From Symploca sp. SIO2E9 (GTDB lineage Bacteria > Cyanobacteriota > Cyanobacteriia > Cyanobacteriales > Coleofasciculaceae), in assembly GCA_010692645.1 (NCBI GenBank), contig JAAHGS010000002.1:44153-108152 (forward strand): a stretch of 64,000 nt of DNA. Reading direction: 5' to 3'. The notes below the pieces were generated by a model. That model made no database searches and had not been told where the DNA came from. It saw nothing but the letters and a program-made list of their open reading frames with translations. The translations under genes and the position numbers were made by a program. Below are positions 7,742 through 15,448 of the stretch, piece by piece; the first letter of the stretch is position 1, and every line of letters starts with the position of its first letter.

Positions 7742-9346
7742 TCAAACTTCCCCTGTTGCTAGCATCTGGATTAGACGAGGCACCCCCGGATCAAACCCGG
7801 CAAAATCCCAAGAAAGAGGGTCTTGAGGGTCTACCAGCGTAATACAGTAAGGGGTTAGAGTCACGTACACTGCTTTGAGCTTGGGATTAACCTTCTGGCG
7901 GTACTCGGCTAGCGCCTCGCTAGGATGACGTCTTCCTGCCCAGCTTTCGCTGTCTGTCCAAAAACAAACTACATCTGCCTTAAATCGATGGCGAATCATC
8001 CAGTCGTAAGCAATAGAGGCATCGGTTCCACCGAAGTTTTGGTTGCTAGCTTTACTGATAGCAGAACTAAAGCTATCTTTGCCAGTGATGCCTAAGTTAC
8101 GAAATTGAGTGGAAAAGCCGCCAATCATATAGTTTTTCTCAGCTTTAGCTGTCACCAGTGCCATGGTGGTGGCAATTTCACAGCAACTCAAGCCCACTGA
8201 ATCTACGACTCCATAAGACATTGAGCCAGAGATATCGACAGCGTGCAGGAATACTTTACCTGTGGGTTCAACTACTTCAAAGGAAAGTTCAACCGCCTTT
8301 TCCAGAATCTCCACAATCGGGGCAACTGGTTGCCAGGTTTTTTGACTACGCCCCAAACGTCCTCCTGATTGGTAGGTTTTGAGGGCTTTGAGGACATCAA
8401 TGGGGTGAATCCGTCCTTGGCGCAAGCACTTTTTGCTATTAAGGATGGCTTGGACACGCTTTAGATTTTCTGGTGCGTCGGCACGCAATACTCCCAACTG
8501 TGTCAGCGAACCCAAATTGCGCAGCATCGCGCCAATAGGCATTTCGTTGAATAACAATTGCCAAGCTTGCTTATTCATTTTACCCACTGGTGCAGCCATT
8601 TCGTGGGTAAGATGACCTTTAGCGATCGCTTGATTAGTTTGCTCTGGATTTCGCTTGAGCCACTCGTACCACCAAATCTGAGTTAGTGCCGGGGTTGGGA
8701 TTTCTGTCGGCAGTTCTTGCCAACCCTTTACAACCCACTCAAACAGCTGTTGGTGTTCGGCGCTGGGAGGCTTGACATGGAACAGGCGTAGGGCATCTCG
8801 GTGGGAAAAGCCATGGCGCTGCTGGTATTTGAGTAACTGGTAAGCTAAGCCTCGGGCATCTTCCCGTGAGAGCCAGTTTTTCCCTGCTTCCCGAACCACC
8901 TTGCCAAATCCTCGCAGGGCTTTAGTATAGTTGAGCCATTCGTAGAAGTGGCTGCCAGTGCGAACTACTTGCCCAAAGATTTCCTCGAATGCGGCTTTGG
9001 CTGCTGGTTTTTCCCCCATTGATAGCAGTACTAGGGCGAAAATGGGGGCGCTGTTGTTAATTGCTCTGCCATCACTAGCATAGAGGATTTCATGAGCTAC
9101 TCGCTTGGGGTCTTTTGCGATCGCTTTACGCAAAACTTCGGCAAAATCCTTGGTTAATTCTCGCTTACCTGCATAGTAGGTACTTTGGGCTGTACCAACT
9201 AGTAAGCAGCGCCGCAGTAGTTTCCAGGTTCCGGCGTTGAACATGAAGCCGGCAGAACGACCTTGAATCATTTCTTGTTCCCGCCCAGGGATGGGCTGAC
9301 TTTGCGCAGTGCCAGTCTTATCTGAAGTGAAGAATTTGTAATTCAT
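7742..9346 (-). CDS. rsr: Ro60/Rsr homologue (TROVE domain and VWA domain)
   Basis: 534 residues, the usual length for the family. Residues about 30-340 are the TROVE HEAT-like ring: a run such as VGTAQSTYYAGKRELTKDF, then AIAKDPKRVAHEILYASDG and the conserved HPIDVLKALKTYQSG near the end. Residues about 350-534 are a von Willebrand A domain with the MIDAS motif DISGSMS (D-x-S-x-S) and a later conserved threonine in NFGGTDASI. Ro60 proteins bind misfolded small RNAs through the central cavity and a Y RNA on the outer rim; in Deinococcus, Rsr and Y RNA attach to the exoribonuclease PNPase and aid rRNA processing and stress survival. A tRNA-like RNA candidate lies 38 bp upstream on the same strand, exactly where bacterial Y RNA genes are found, which strongly supports the assignment. 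Confidence 0.93.
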   Translation of the reverse strand: MNYKFFTSDKTGTAQSQPIPGREQEMIQGRSAGFMFNAGTWKLLRRCLLVGTAQSTYYAGKRELTKDFAEVLRKAIAKDPKRVAHEILYASDGRAINNSAPIFALVLLSMGEKPAAKAAFEEIFGQVVRTGSHFYEWLNYTKALRGFGKVVREAGKNWLSREDARGLAYQLLKYQQRHGFSHRDALRLFHVKPPSAEHQQLFEWVVKGWQELPTEIPTPALTQIWWYEWLKRNPEQTNQAIAKGHLTHEMAAPVGKMNKQAWQLLFNEMPIGAMLRNLGSLTQLGVLRADAPENLKRVQAILNSKKCLRQGRIHPIDVLKALKTYQSGGRLGRSQKTWQPVAPIVEILEKAVELSFEVVEPTGKVFLHAVDISGSMSYGVVDSVGLSCCEIATTMALVTAKAEKNYMIGGFSTQFRNLGITGKDSFSSAISKASNQNFGGTDASIAYDWMIRHRFKADVVCFWTDSESWAGRRHPSEALAEYRQKVNPKLKAVYVTLTPYCITLVDPQDPLSWDFAGFDPGVPRLIQMLATGEV

Positions 9347-9384
9347 TGGTCAAGATCCAGGCTCCATGGGAGCAATTAAGGAAG

Positions 9385-9508
9385 GTGGCGGAGCGGGATT
9401 CGAACCCGCGATTACCCGTTGTATAGACGATAACCCTCGATTCTTCGGCCCAAAGGGCAAGGGGTGAATAAGGATGTTTGGTGCCTTAACCACTTGGCTA
9501 CCCGCCAC
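9385..9508 (-). ncRNA. tRNA-like RNA, candidate bacterial Y RNA (YrlA type)
   Basis: Read on the minus strand, the element starts with the acceptor half TGGCGGG (9507-9501). The D arm is GCC-AAGTGGTTAA-GGC (9498-9483), with the GG needed for elbow contacts. At the end are a perfect T arm GCGGG-TTCGAAT-CCCGC (9409-9393) and the acceptor half TCCGCCA (9392-9386); an extra outer G-C pair is possible (9508/9385). In place of a normal anticodon arm and variable loop there are about 71 nt (9481-9411) with no conventional 7-nt anticodon loop. This insert holds GCCC-TTT-GGGC and, immediately next to it, GCCGAAG (9449-9443), which fits the GNCGAAN(0-1)G motif I recall for Ro-binding stems of bacterial Y RNAs. 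Location directly upstream of the Ro60 gene, same strand, suggests co-transcription. It could instead be a degenerate tRNA with an insert, but the context favours a Y RNA. Confidence 0.7.
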
Positions 9509-9696
9509 ATGCTTTTTTAACTTTGGTTGGGTTTTAAATGTTCAATTGTAGTTATCTTGGGCATTGTCTGTTTCTCACCTCCAATGCCCTAAAAATCAAC
9601 TTGTAGTATTAATGTAGTATGCAATTATGCGAGTGTCAAGTGCTAGAACACCAAAATCTGATAAACTATACCTTTGTAAGAATAGTTTTTAGACAC

Positions 9697-9897
9697 ATGT
9701 TTGTTGGTAGCACAGAAGCAGCGCACCTCATGGGTGTATCTCCGAGACGAATACGCCAATTACTCTCCGAAGGCAGAATTGAAGGAGCCTTTAAGATTGG
9801 AAAGTTTTGGATGATCCCCCTGGTGGAGGGCATGCCACAGGTGAGACCGGGAAACAGAGGACCAAAGGCAAGTTGGTGCAGTACAAGTAAATCTTAG
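9697..9897 (+). CDS. Small helix-turn-helix (MerR/excisionase-like) DNA-binding protein
   Basis: 66 residues from the ATG at 9697. An in-frame upstream ATG at 9619 would add 26 residues that do not look like the family, so the later start is chosen. STEAAHLMGVSPRRIRQLLSE is a winged-helix HTH_17-type recognition unit, followed by the wing GRIEGAFKIGKFWMIPL and a basic tail. Such proteins are often found as partners of mobile or toxin-antitoxin-like genes. It precedes a Uma2 gene by 42 bp on the same strand, so the two may form a module; no autoregulatory site is evident. Confidence 0.7.
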   Translation: MFVGSTEAAHLMGVSPRRIRQLLSEGRIEGAFKIGKFWMIPLVEGMPQVRPGNRGPKASWCSTSKS

Positions 9898-9939
9898 TCC
9901 ATCTCACTCATTATCAAACATAAAGGAAAAAAGAAAACG

Positions 9940-10515
9940 ATGACGGCAAAGATAGTAGAAGGGTTATTGAGTTTTGAAGAGTACCTTAACTACGATGATG
10001 GCACAGATAATCGCTACGAATTAGTAGACGGGAGATTGGAATTAGTGAATCCGCCAACCTTTAGACATTTACTGATTGCTGATTTTATTCAAGATAGCTT
10101 CAAGGCAGAAATTAATCGATTAGGATTGCCTTGGCTATGTTTTCGAGAAGCCGGGATTCGCACAGGTTGGCGCAAGTCGCGCTTAGCAGATGTGTATGTA
10201 GTGACGGCGGAGCAGGTAAGAGAATTTTTGGATCAGTCGGCGGTTTGTCAAACGCCTCCGTTATTAGCAGTTGAGGTAGTTTCTCCAGAATCAGTGAAGC
10301 GAGATTATCGATATAAACGCTCAGAATATGCGGCGTTAGAGATTCCTGAATACTGGATTATTGACCCCAAAGAAAATAAGATAACACTGCTATTACTGAA
10401 TGAGGGATTGTATGAGGAAACTAATTTTACTGGTAATCAATCTCTTGTTTCTCAGACATTTCCAGAACTTTCTCTAACGGTTGAGCAAGTATTAGCAGCA
10501 GGTAGTATTAAGTAA
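9940..10515 (+). CDS. Uma2 family (DUF820) PD-(D/E)XK nuclease-fold protein
   Basis: 191 residues, full length for the family. Marks: LSFEEYLNYDDGTDNRYELVDG at the N terminus (conserved E in YELVDGRLE), SRLADVYVVT containing the PD/AD-type metal-ligand Asp, LLAVEVVSPES supplying the E-x-V motif, KRDYRYKRSEYAALEIPEYWIIDP with the conserved tyrosines and IPEYW, and a C-terminal LSLTVEQVL. An AAGGA site precedes the ATG. Uma2 proteins are hugely expanded in cyanobacteria; a nuclease role is inferred from the fold, with no demonstrated function for most. Confidence 0.88.
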   Translation: MTAKIVEGLLSFEEYLNYDDGTDNRYELVDGRLELVNPPTFRHLLIADFIQDSFKAEINRLGLPWLCFREAGIRTGWRKSRLADVYVVTAEQVREFLDQSAVCQTPPLLAVEVVSPESVKRDYRYKRSEYAALEIPEYWIIDPKENKITLLLLNEGLYEETNFTGNQSLVSQTFPELSLTVEQVLAAGSIK

Positions 10516-11018
10516 TCGTATGGTAAACATTGCTTACCATAACTCTGATTTCTTGACGTACTCCTACACTTCTCTTGCGAGTAAGTGTAGGCTTCTCCTC
10601 CTTGTTACAGGATTCGCTTGTTATAGTGAGGCGACGCCCAACCCCACTTTGACAGCTCAAAAGTGTCTTGTCCTAACCTAAATACGCAGTGCTATAGGTT
10701 TAAGAAAAACGGGCATCATAGCTCAAAGCCTTTCCTTCAGCTCTTGCAGCAATGTACCGTAAAATTGAGCAATCTGCTGCCAGAGCTAAAAATTTTGAAC
10801 TTCCCTAGATGCTTTCATCAAAAAAGTGAATCCAAACGAGCAGTGATTGCGTATACCTATTGAAAGCAACCTATTGAAAACCAATCATGATCAACTTTGA
10901 GCTGGCGCTATACCCTAGCCGTGATTCCCCTAGGACAAAATCGAAGATTATGGTCTTAGGGGAATCGCGGAAATCTCGATGGAATTGAGCAGTTAGCACA
11001 AACTTGCTTGAGCAAATT
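10516..11018. other. Intergenic region with several hairpins before the sigma factor operon
   Basis: About 500 bp without a supportable gene; a 66-codon open frame at 10663-10863 resembles nothing and is not called. Three inverted repeats are seen: TATGGTAA/TTACCATA at 10519-10541, just after the Uma2 stop (possible terminator); CCTACACTT/AAGTGTAGG at 10563-10591, of the kind seen at ends of IS200/IS605 elements; and the large one at 10919-10970 described separately. Confidence 0.5.
10919..10970. promoter_or_regulatory. 18-bp near-perfect inverted repeat upstream of the ECF sigma gene
   Basis: The left arm (10919-10936) CCGTGATTCCCCTAGGAC and the right arm (10953-10970) GTCTTAGGGGAATCGCGG pair over 18 positions with two non-Watson-Crick positions, around a 16-nt loop. 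It ends 48 bp before the sigma factor ATG, so it lies in the promoter or 5' leader of the five-gene operon. It may act as an operator, a leader hairpin, or be the remnant end of a mobile element. Confidence 0.45.
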
Positions 11019-11642
11019 ATGACTTCAATAGAGCCTGATCCATTGCTACCTAAGGCTGTGGATGGGGATAATCCCCTCACTCTCCAAACAGATGAAGCAG
11101 TGTTTGCCACCTTTAAGGAAGGAAACATCAAGGCTTTAGGTATTCTCTATGACCGTTATGGATTAATTGTATATCGTTTAGCCAAAAAAATGCTGTCTAG
11201 CTCCCAAGAAGCAGAGGACTTGACTCAAGAAGTTTTTCTCAATCTTCAAGCTCGTCCTAATTATCAACAGCAGCGTGGTTCATTCTACAGTTATCTAATG
11301 ATGCTCACCCGTTCACAAGCGATCGACCGCCTGCGGAGGAAGAGTTCTTGGTGGAGAAGGTGGCAAAAATTGGGCAAAATGACGGAACTTAGTAATGAAA
11401 ATAGTCTCCCTCTCCCCCTAGAGAAGGTATCTACTGATGAAAGAGCAAAGCAGGTTAAGGAGGCACTTCAGAAATTATCAACTAAACAACGTCAAGTACT
11501 TGAGTTATCTTATTATGAAGGATTGAGTCATTCCGAAGTTTCTCAACGCTTAAACCTTCCCTTGGGAACAGTGAAAACTCACTCTCGCCGAGGATTACTA
11601 AAACTTCGACAAACTTTACGAGATTGGATGGAACAGGCATGA
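11019..11642 (+). CDS. ECF-type RNA polymerase sigma factor
   Basis: 207 residues from ATG 11019; a TTG five codons upstream (11004) is in frame but less likely. Sigma region 2 is around residues 35-90 (YDRYGLIVYRLAKKMLSS, then EAEDLTQEVFLNL) and region 4 around 150-200 (LSTKQRQVLELSYYEGLSHSE, then LPLGTVKTHSRRGLLKLR, the helix-turn-helix contacting the -35 element). There is no region 1 or 3, as expected for extracytoplasmic-function sigma factors. The stop overlaps the ATG of an RskA-like anti-sigma gene by 4 bp (ATGA), the normal arrangement for a sigma/anti-sigma pair. The operon that follows encodes redox and quinone-linked proteins, so membrane redox stress is a reasonable but unproven trigger. 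Confidence 0.93.
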   Translation: MTSIEPDPLLPKAVDGDNPLTLQTDEAVFATFKEGNIKALGILYDRYGLIVYRLAKKMLSSSQEAEDLTQEVFLNLQARPNYQQQRGSFYSYLMMLTRSQAIDRLRRKSSWWRRWQKLGKMTELSNENSLPLPLEKVSTDERAKQVKEALQKLSTKQRQVLELSYYEGLSHSEVSQRLNLPLGTVKTHSRRGLLKLRQTLRDWMEQA

Positions 11643-12382
11643 GTGATACTCCTGAATCTTATAATCTCCAAGAGCTATTAGCAGGTTATGTGTTAGGAGA
11701 TTTAGACGAGGCAGAACTTGCTTGGCTCAATCAACAGTTAGCAGTTAATTCTCAACTAGAAGAGGAAATTAAACAACTACAGGAAACTTTAGCTTTTATG
11801 CCCTATGGTTTATCCCCTGAAGCACCTAGTAAGGATTTGCGTGGTCGTATTTTAGCTTCAGCAGCAACGGTTAATCCAAGACCTAGTAGCTCTCCATTTA
11901 AATTGAATCGACTCGGTTGGCTAATAGCTGCAATCACCACTTTTAGTACCATATTGTTTGGTTTTAATAGCTATAAATTGCGTTATCAACTAACTTTAAA
12001 AGAAACAGGAACATTAGAGCAACAGGAATTAACAGCCCTCTTGCGTCAACCGAACAACCGTCTAATGTCTCTTAAAGGTATGGAGGAATTAACCACAGCA
12101 TCAGGGAGTTTATTTATTGTTCCTGAACAGCAAAAAGCCATGCTAGTTCTCCAAAACTTGGAACCTCTGCCAGATAAAAAGTTTTATCGCTTGTGGGCTG
12201 TGTCTCAGGGTCAAAAAACTGGTTGTATTAACTTTAAACCTGATGAGAAAGGTCTGGTGAAAGTGGAGTTGTCTCCTCGAGAACTAACCAATGCTCAATC
12301 AGTGTTAATTACCATCGAATCTCAACCCGATACCTTTCAACCCACAGGAAATCCTATTATAACTAGTTATCAATCCCTTTAG
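11639..12382 (+). CDS. RskA-like transmembrane anti-sigma factor
   Basis: 247 residues from ATG 11639, which overlaps the sigma stop codon. The N-terminal helical sigma-binding part includes LQELLAGYVLGDLDEAELAW; the zinc-binding H-x3-C-x2-C of ZAS-type anti-sigma factors is absent. One membrane helix (about residues 97-117, LGWLIAAITTFSTILFGF) is followed by an extracytoplasmic RskA C-terminal domain: LLRQPNNRLMSLKG, LPDKKFYRLWAVSQGQKTGC, and a terminal TIESQPDTFQPTG. Such proteins hold the sigma factor at the membrane until regulated proteolysis frees it. Only one Cys (GC in the periplasmic domain) is evident, so a disulfide switch within this protein is unlikely. Confidence 0.9.
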   Translation: MSDTPESYNLQELLAGYVLGDLDEAELAWLNQQLAVNSQLEEEIKQLQETLAFMPYGLSPEAPSKDLRGRILASAATVNPRPSSSPFKLNRLGWLIAAITTFSTILFGFNSYKLRYQLTLKETGTLEQQELTALLRQPNNRLMSLKGMEELTTASGSLFIVPEQQKAMLVLQNLEPLPDKKFYRLWAVSQGQKTGCINFKPDEKGLVKVELSPRELTNAQSVLITIESQPDTFQPTGNPIITSYQSL

Positions 12383-12387
12383 TCGCG

Positions 12388-13632
12388 ATGAACAAGAAAA
12401 CTCGTGTAGTTATTGTCGGGGCTGGTTTTGGTGGCTTGCAAGCGGCTCAATCTTTAGCCGAGGCTGAGGTGGAAGTACTCTTAATTAACCGCGATAATTA
12501 CCATACTTTTGTCCCCTTACTCTATCAGGTAGCTACAGCAGGATTAAGTCCTGATCTAATAGCTATCCCTATCCGTAATCTTTTGCGGCGCTCTCCTAAT
12601 ACAAGATTTCTACAAGCAGAGGTTAAAGAGATTGACTTTGCGGCACAGTTGGTACAAACTTCTGAGGGGACAATCTCCTATGATTTCCTAATCTTAGCCA
12701 CTGGTAGTCGCGCCCAATTTTTTGGTATTCCTGGAGCTGCTGACTATGCTTTTCCCCTGCGAACTCTTTCTGATGCTGTGAGTTTACGCAACCAGATTAT
12801 GCATTGCTTTGAGAAGGCAGAAACTGAGTTAGATGGTGCTAAACGAAAGCAATTGTTGACCATTGCCATTGTCGGTGGTGGCGCTACGGGGGTTGAATTA
12901 GCGGGAGCATTAGTGGAGTTAGTCTTGGATTCTCTGCAAAAGGATTACCCTAGACTTAATCCTCATGAAGTTAACCTGATTCTTCTACAATCTGGAGAGC
13001 GTTTGTTAGCAGAGTTTTCTCAGTCTTTGGGTAAGTATACGTACCGCAGACTACGCAAACTAGGTGTGCAAGTAATGCTCAACTCGAAAGTTTGCCAGGT
13101 CACTGGTGATGGTGTACGCTTACAAGATGATACCTGGTTATCAGCAGCAACGGTGATTTGGTCAGTGGGATTGGCAGGTGCGATTCCTACCAGTTCACCG
13201 ACACCAGCTCAAGCTCAGAAGGGCAAAATTCGAGTTTTACCTAGCTTGCAAGTTTCAGAATATCCAGAGGTTTTTGCCATTGGAGACTTGGCTCACATTG
13301 ACCATAACAAGAAGCCTCTTTCTGGTGTAGCGCCAGAAGCTCTCCAAGAGGGGGTTTTTGTTGCCAGGAATATTCAACGGAAACTTAGGGGTAAAGAACT
13401 CAAACCTTTTAGCTATTTCAATAAGGGCAGATTGGCCATTATTGGCTGCTATTCTGGGGTGGGCAAAATTGGCTTTTTTCAACTTACAGGTTTCTTACCT
13501 TGGTTTATGTGGTTGGCTGTGCATTTGGTTTACTTACCTGATTGGCGTAATCGTTTGCTGATTCTTTTGAGTTGGCTACACGCTTACATTGTCGGTGATC
13601 GTTCGGTGCGTCTGATTCTATCTAAGCACTGA
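12388..13632 (+). CDS. Type II NAD(P)H dehydrogenase (NDH-2)
   Basis: 414 residues. FAD-binding motif VVIVGAGFGGLQAA at the N terminus, the conserved YHTFVPLLYQVATAGLSPD typical of NDH-2, a second nucleotide-binding motif IAIVGGGATGVELAG near residue 165, VFAIGDLAH (FAD), and APEALQEGVFVARNI (quinone-site region). The C-terminal 60 residues are amphipathic and hydrophobic (FLPWFMWLAVHLVYLPDWRN), the membrane anchor. It transfers electrons from NAD(P)H to quinone without proton pumping. In cyanobacteria NDH-2 enzymes are thought to sense or adjust pool redox state. It begins 5 bp after the anti-sigma stop, firmly within the sigma factor operon. Confidence 0.92.
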   Translation: MNKKTRVVIVGAGFGGLQAAQSLAEAEVEVLLINRDNYHTFVPLLYQVATAGLSPDLIAIPIRNLLRRSPNTRFLQAEVKEIDFAAQLVQTSEGTISYDFLILATGSRAQFFGIPGAADYAFPLRTLSDAVSLRNQIMHCFEKAETELDGAKRKQLLTIAIVGGGATGVELAGALVELVLDSLQKDYPRLNPHEVNLILLQSGERLLAEFSQSLGKYTYRRLRKLGVQVMLNSKVCQVTGDGVRLQDDTWLSAATVIWSVGLAGAIPTSSPTPAQAQKGKIRVLPSLQVSEYPEVFAIGDLAHIDHNKKPLSGVAPEALQEGVFVARNIQRKLRGKELKPFSYFNKGRLAIIGCYSGVGKIGFFQLTGFLPWFMWLAVHLVYLPDWRNRLLILLSWLHAYIVGDRSVRLILSKH

Positions 13633-13705
13633 GCAGTCTGTTCCTTTGTTTCAAAATACAGCAAAAATTCACAAACTTAGTAAAGCATTTTCAGGAGATT
13701 TGGTA

Positions 13706-14113
13706 ATGAATAGTACTCTTTCTAATCATAAGTTTCAGTTTTATTCTCTCTGGCTGCTACGTCTAATATTGATAGCTATTTTTCTCTACCATGGTTTACC
13801 TAAAGCTATTAATTGGTCAATGGCATCAGAGAAGTTTGTCGGGTTTGGACTGCCCGGTTTTCTAGGTCCAATTACGGGTATTGCTGAGGTGATTGCTAGT
13901 GTGCTTTTGTTATTCGGTTTGTACTGGGAAGCAGCCAATCTATTGCTACTGTTTATTATTGCCGGAGCTATTGTTACTGTGCAACTTCCTGGATTCCTAG
14001 CCGATGCCAAGAAGGTAGCAGGATTAGAAAGGGATTTATTAATTTTGGTCGGGCATATAACTTTATTGGCTTTTAATCCCAAAGTAAATAGAGTAAGAGT
14101 TCCTCAAGAATAG
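13706..14113 (+). CDS. DoxX family membrane protein
   Basis: 135 residues from ATG 13706, chosen because AGGAG lies at 13693-13697; an in-frame TTG at 13646 lacks such a site. Four hydrophobic segments; the first carries LWLLRLILIAIFLYHGLPKA, the DoxX start pattern, followed by FLGPITGIAEVIASVLLLFGL. DoxX proteins are poorly understood four-helix membrane proteins linked to thiol/quinone redox systems. It lies 73 bp downstream of NDH-2 and is probably co-transcribed with it. Confidence 0.85.
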   Translation: MNSTLSNHKFQFYSLWLLRLILIAIFLYHGLPKAINWSMASEKFVGFGLPGFLGPITGIAEVIASVLLLFGLYWEAANLLLLFIIAGAIVTVQLPGFLADAKKVAGLERDLLILVGHITLLAFNPKVNRVRVPQE

Positions 14114-14199
14114 GGTAGAGGTAGAAATTGGGTGGATGGGGAAGCAGGGTGGTGTGTTGATCAAAGTCAAAATCGATTCATCCACTTAAGGCTAAAATC

Positions 14200-14601
14200 A
14201 TGAAAGAAGCAATATTTTTCTATGATGGGGATTGCGGTTTTTGTAATGCCACTGTTCTGTTTCTCCTCGAGAGAACAAAGCTAACATCATTACTGTTTTG
14301 TCCTCTACAATCCAAATATGCTGAGAATTTCTTCTCTGAGCATGGGTATCAGCAGCCTGATTTAACTACTGCCTACCTCTTTAGTAATGGCCGTCTTTAT
14401 CAAAAGAGTTCAGCGGTTCTTAGAGCAATTACATTAGCAGAAGGAATAGTTAGGCATCTAGGCATATTTTTGACTATTCCTTCATTTATTCGAGATGGTG
14501 TGTATGATTTTATTGCTTCAGTGCGTAAGCAGATAAAGCTAGGCAAAAGTGATTGTCGCCTCTTGACTCCTCAAGAGCGGAAAAGATTTCTGTCTCTATG
14601 A
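14200..14601 (+). CDS. DCC (DUF393) thiol-disulfide oxidoreductase-like protein
   Basis: 133 residues. The diagnostic FYDGDCGFCNATVLFLL at residues 7-23 holds the D-x-x-C-x-x-C active site, in a thioredoxin-like fold. Later marks are YLFSNGRLYQKSSAVLRAI and the C-terminal CRLLTPQERKRFL. It lies 86 bp after DoxX and ends the operon. DCC proteins frequently neighbour DoxX-like proteins; together with NDH-2 this suggests a membrane-linked dithiol/quinone circuit. Its direct partner is not known. Confidence 0.88.
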   Translation: MKEAIFFYDGDCGFCNATVLFLLERTKLTSLLFCPLQSKYAENFFSEHGYQQPDLTTAYLFSNGRLYQKSSAVLRAITLAEGIVRHLGIFLTIPSFIRDGVYDFIASVRKQIKLGKSDCRLLTPQERKRFLSL

Positions 14602-15009
14602 ATCAGTTAGTGGTGAAGAGTAACAAATGCAGCAGTAAATACAAAGAGTAAATCAACTACCATTTATCAAAATAAGCATTGTTACTCTTGTCATCTTCCG
14701 GCTGGAGGACAATTAAAATAACATTTTCTCAAGTAAACAAAAATAATGAGTTCTTATATTTTTATAAAAATTCATTATTTTTGTTATCGAAATTAATTTG
14801 GGTTAAATACCCCACCGTCTATACGGTGCATAAAATTGGTTGGGGTCAAATCCCCATCCAATTTGTCCCCGCGTCTTTAATGGTAGCAAAGTGCTAGCGC
14901 TAGCAATCACCAAGCTAATCAAAATATTTAGCTTGATAGTACTTGGTACATTAGCTTATGGATCAACACCAGTTGTTTTACGATCCGTTTCGAGCATGTA
15001 ATCCTGTTG
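14602..15009. repeat. Hairpin-rich intergenic segment
   Basis: About 400 bp with no convincing gene (a 72-codon frame at 14679-14897 has no family features). Inverted repeats follow one another: CACCGT/ACGGTG (14813-14828); a 13-bp arm pair AAATTGGTTGGGG / CCCCATCCAATTT (14833-14845 and 14852-14864) with one mismatch; a perfect palindrome TGCTAGCGCTAGCA (14892-14905); and CAAGCTAA/TTAGCTTG (14911-14935). Such clusters occur at ends of IS200/IS605-type elements or as terminators. No transposase is left, so it may be a decayed element end. The first two hairpins could serve as the sigma operon's terminator. Confidence 0.4.
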
Positions 15010-15252
15010 TTAGACCTCGCCAACTGCGATCCAACTTACGTAGTAGTTATCAGCATAGTTATCACTAACTACTTGGAAATTTTTTTTTGTAACTTTGCTA
15101 ATGGTCGGGATATAACTTACTTGTTTGTTTTGACCTTGCCAGTACGGAGATATCACAACAACTGGTTTTGATTTGTATTTCGTTGGAAAGGGGATGGTTA
15201 ATAAACCTGGACTAGTCTTATTAGCCTCTCCCCGTTGAATAAGCTGTGCCAT
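15010..15252 (-). CDS. Small H-type-lectin-like protein
   Basis: 80 residues preceded by an AGAGG site. The sequence has the H-type lectin (H_lectin) layout: IPFPTKYKSKPVVVISPYWQ (a strand following a conserved F-x-x-x-(F/Y)-x-x-x-P), a middle segment TISKVTKKNFQVVSDNYADN, and the C-terminal YYVSWIAVGEV, matching the family's W-I-A-x-G end. No signal peptide or cysteine. H-type lectin domains occur in discoidins, snail agglutinin and phage/bacterial tail or secreted proteins; sugar binding here is an inference. The gene is isolated and among decayed DNA, so recent acquisition is possible. Confidence 0.6.
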   Translation of the reverse strand: MAQLIQRGEANKTSPGLLTIPFPTKYKSKPVVVISPYWQGQNKQVSYIPTISKVTKKNFQVVSDNYADNYYVSWIAVGEV

Positions 15253-15448
15253 ATTGCACCTCTCTTTTGAAGATTAGCTGCGATTTACTGGATTTTAGGC
15301 TTTTAAATTAGCCTTATAGTCAAATATATATCATATTATTTTTTTTTTGCAAGCTTACCGTGAAGGAAAATTAATAGCCAAAGCCTTATGGAAAAAGACA
15401 TTTGAGCGGACGCTAATACAAAAATTAGCCCATAATGACAAAAGAGGG

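Noticed and set aside
9385..9508. Conventional tRNA or tRNA with a group I intron
   Set aside because: No normal 7-nt anticodon loop can be drawn, and the 71-nt insert is too short for a group I intron. The Ro60 gene next to it favours a Y RNA.
10663..10863. 66-codon open frame in the gap after the Uma2 gene
   Set aside because: No homology features, no ribosome site, composition like non-coding DNA.
14679..14897. 72-codon open frame among hairpins
   Set aside because: It runs through inverted repeats and shows no domain.
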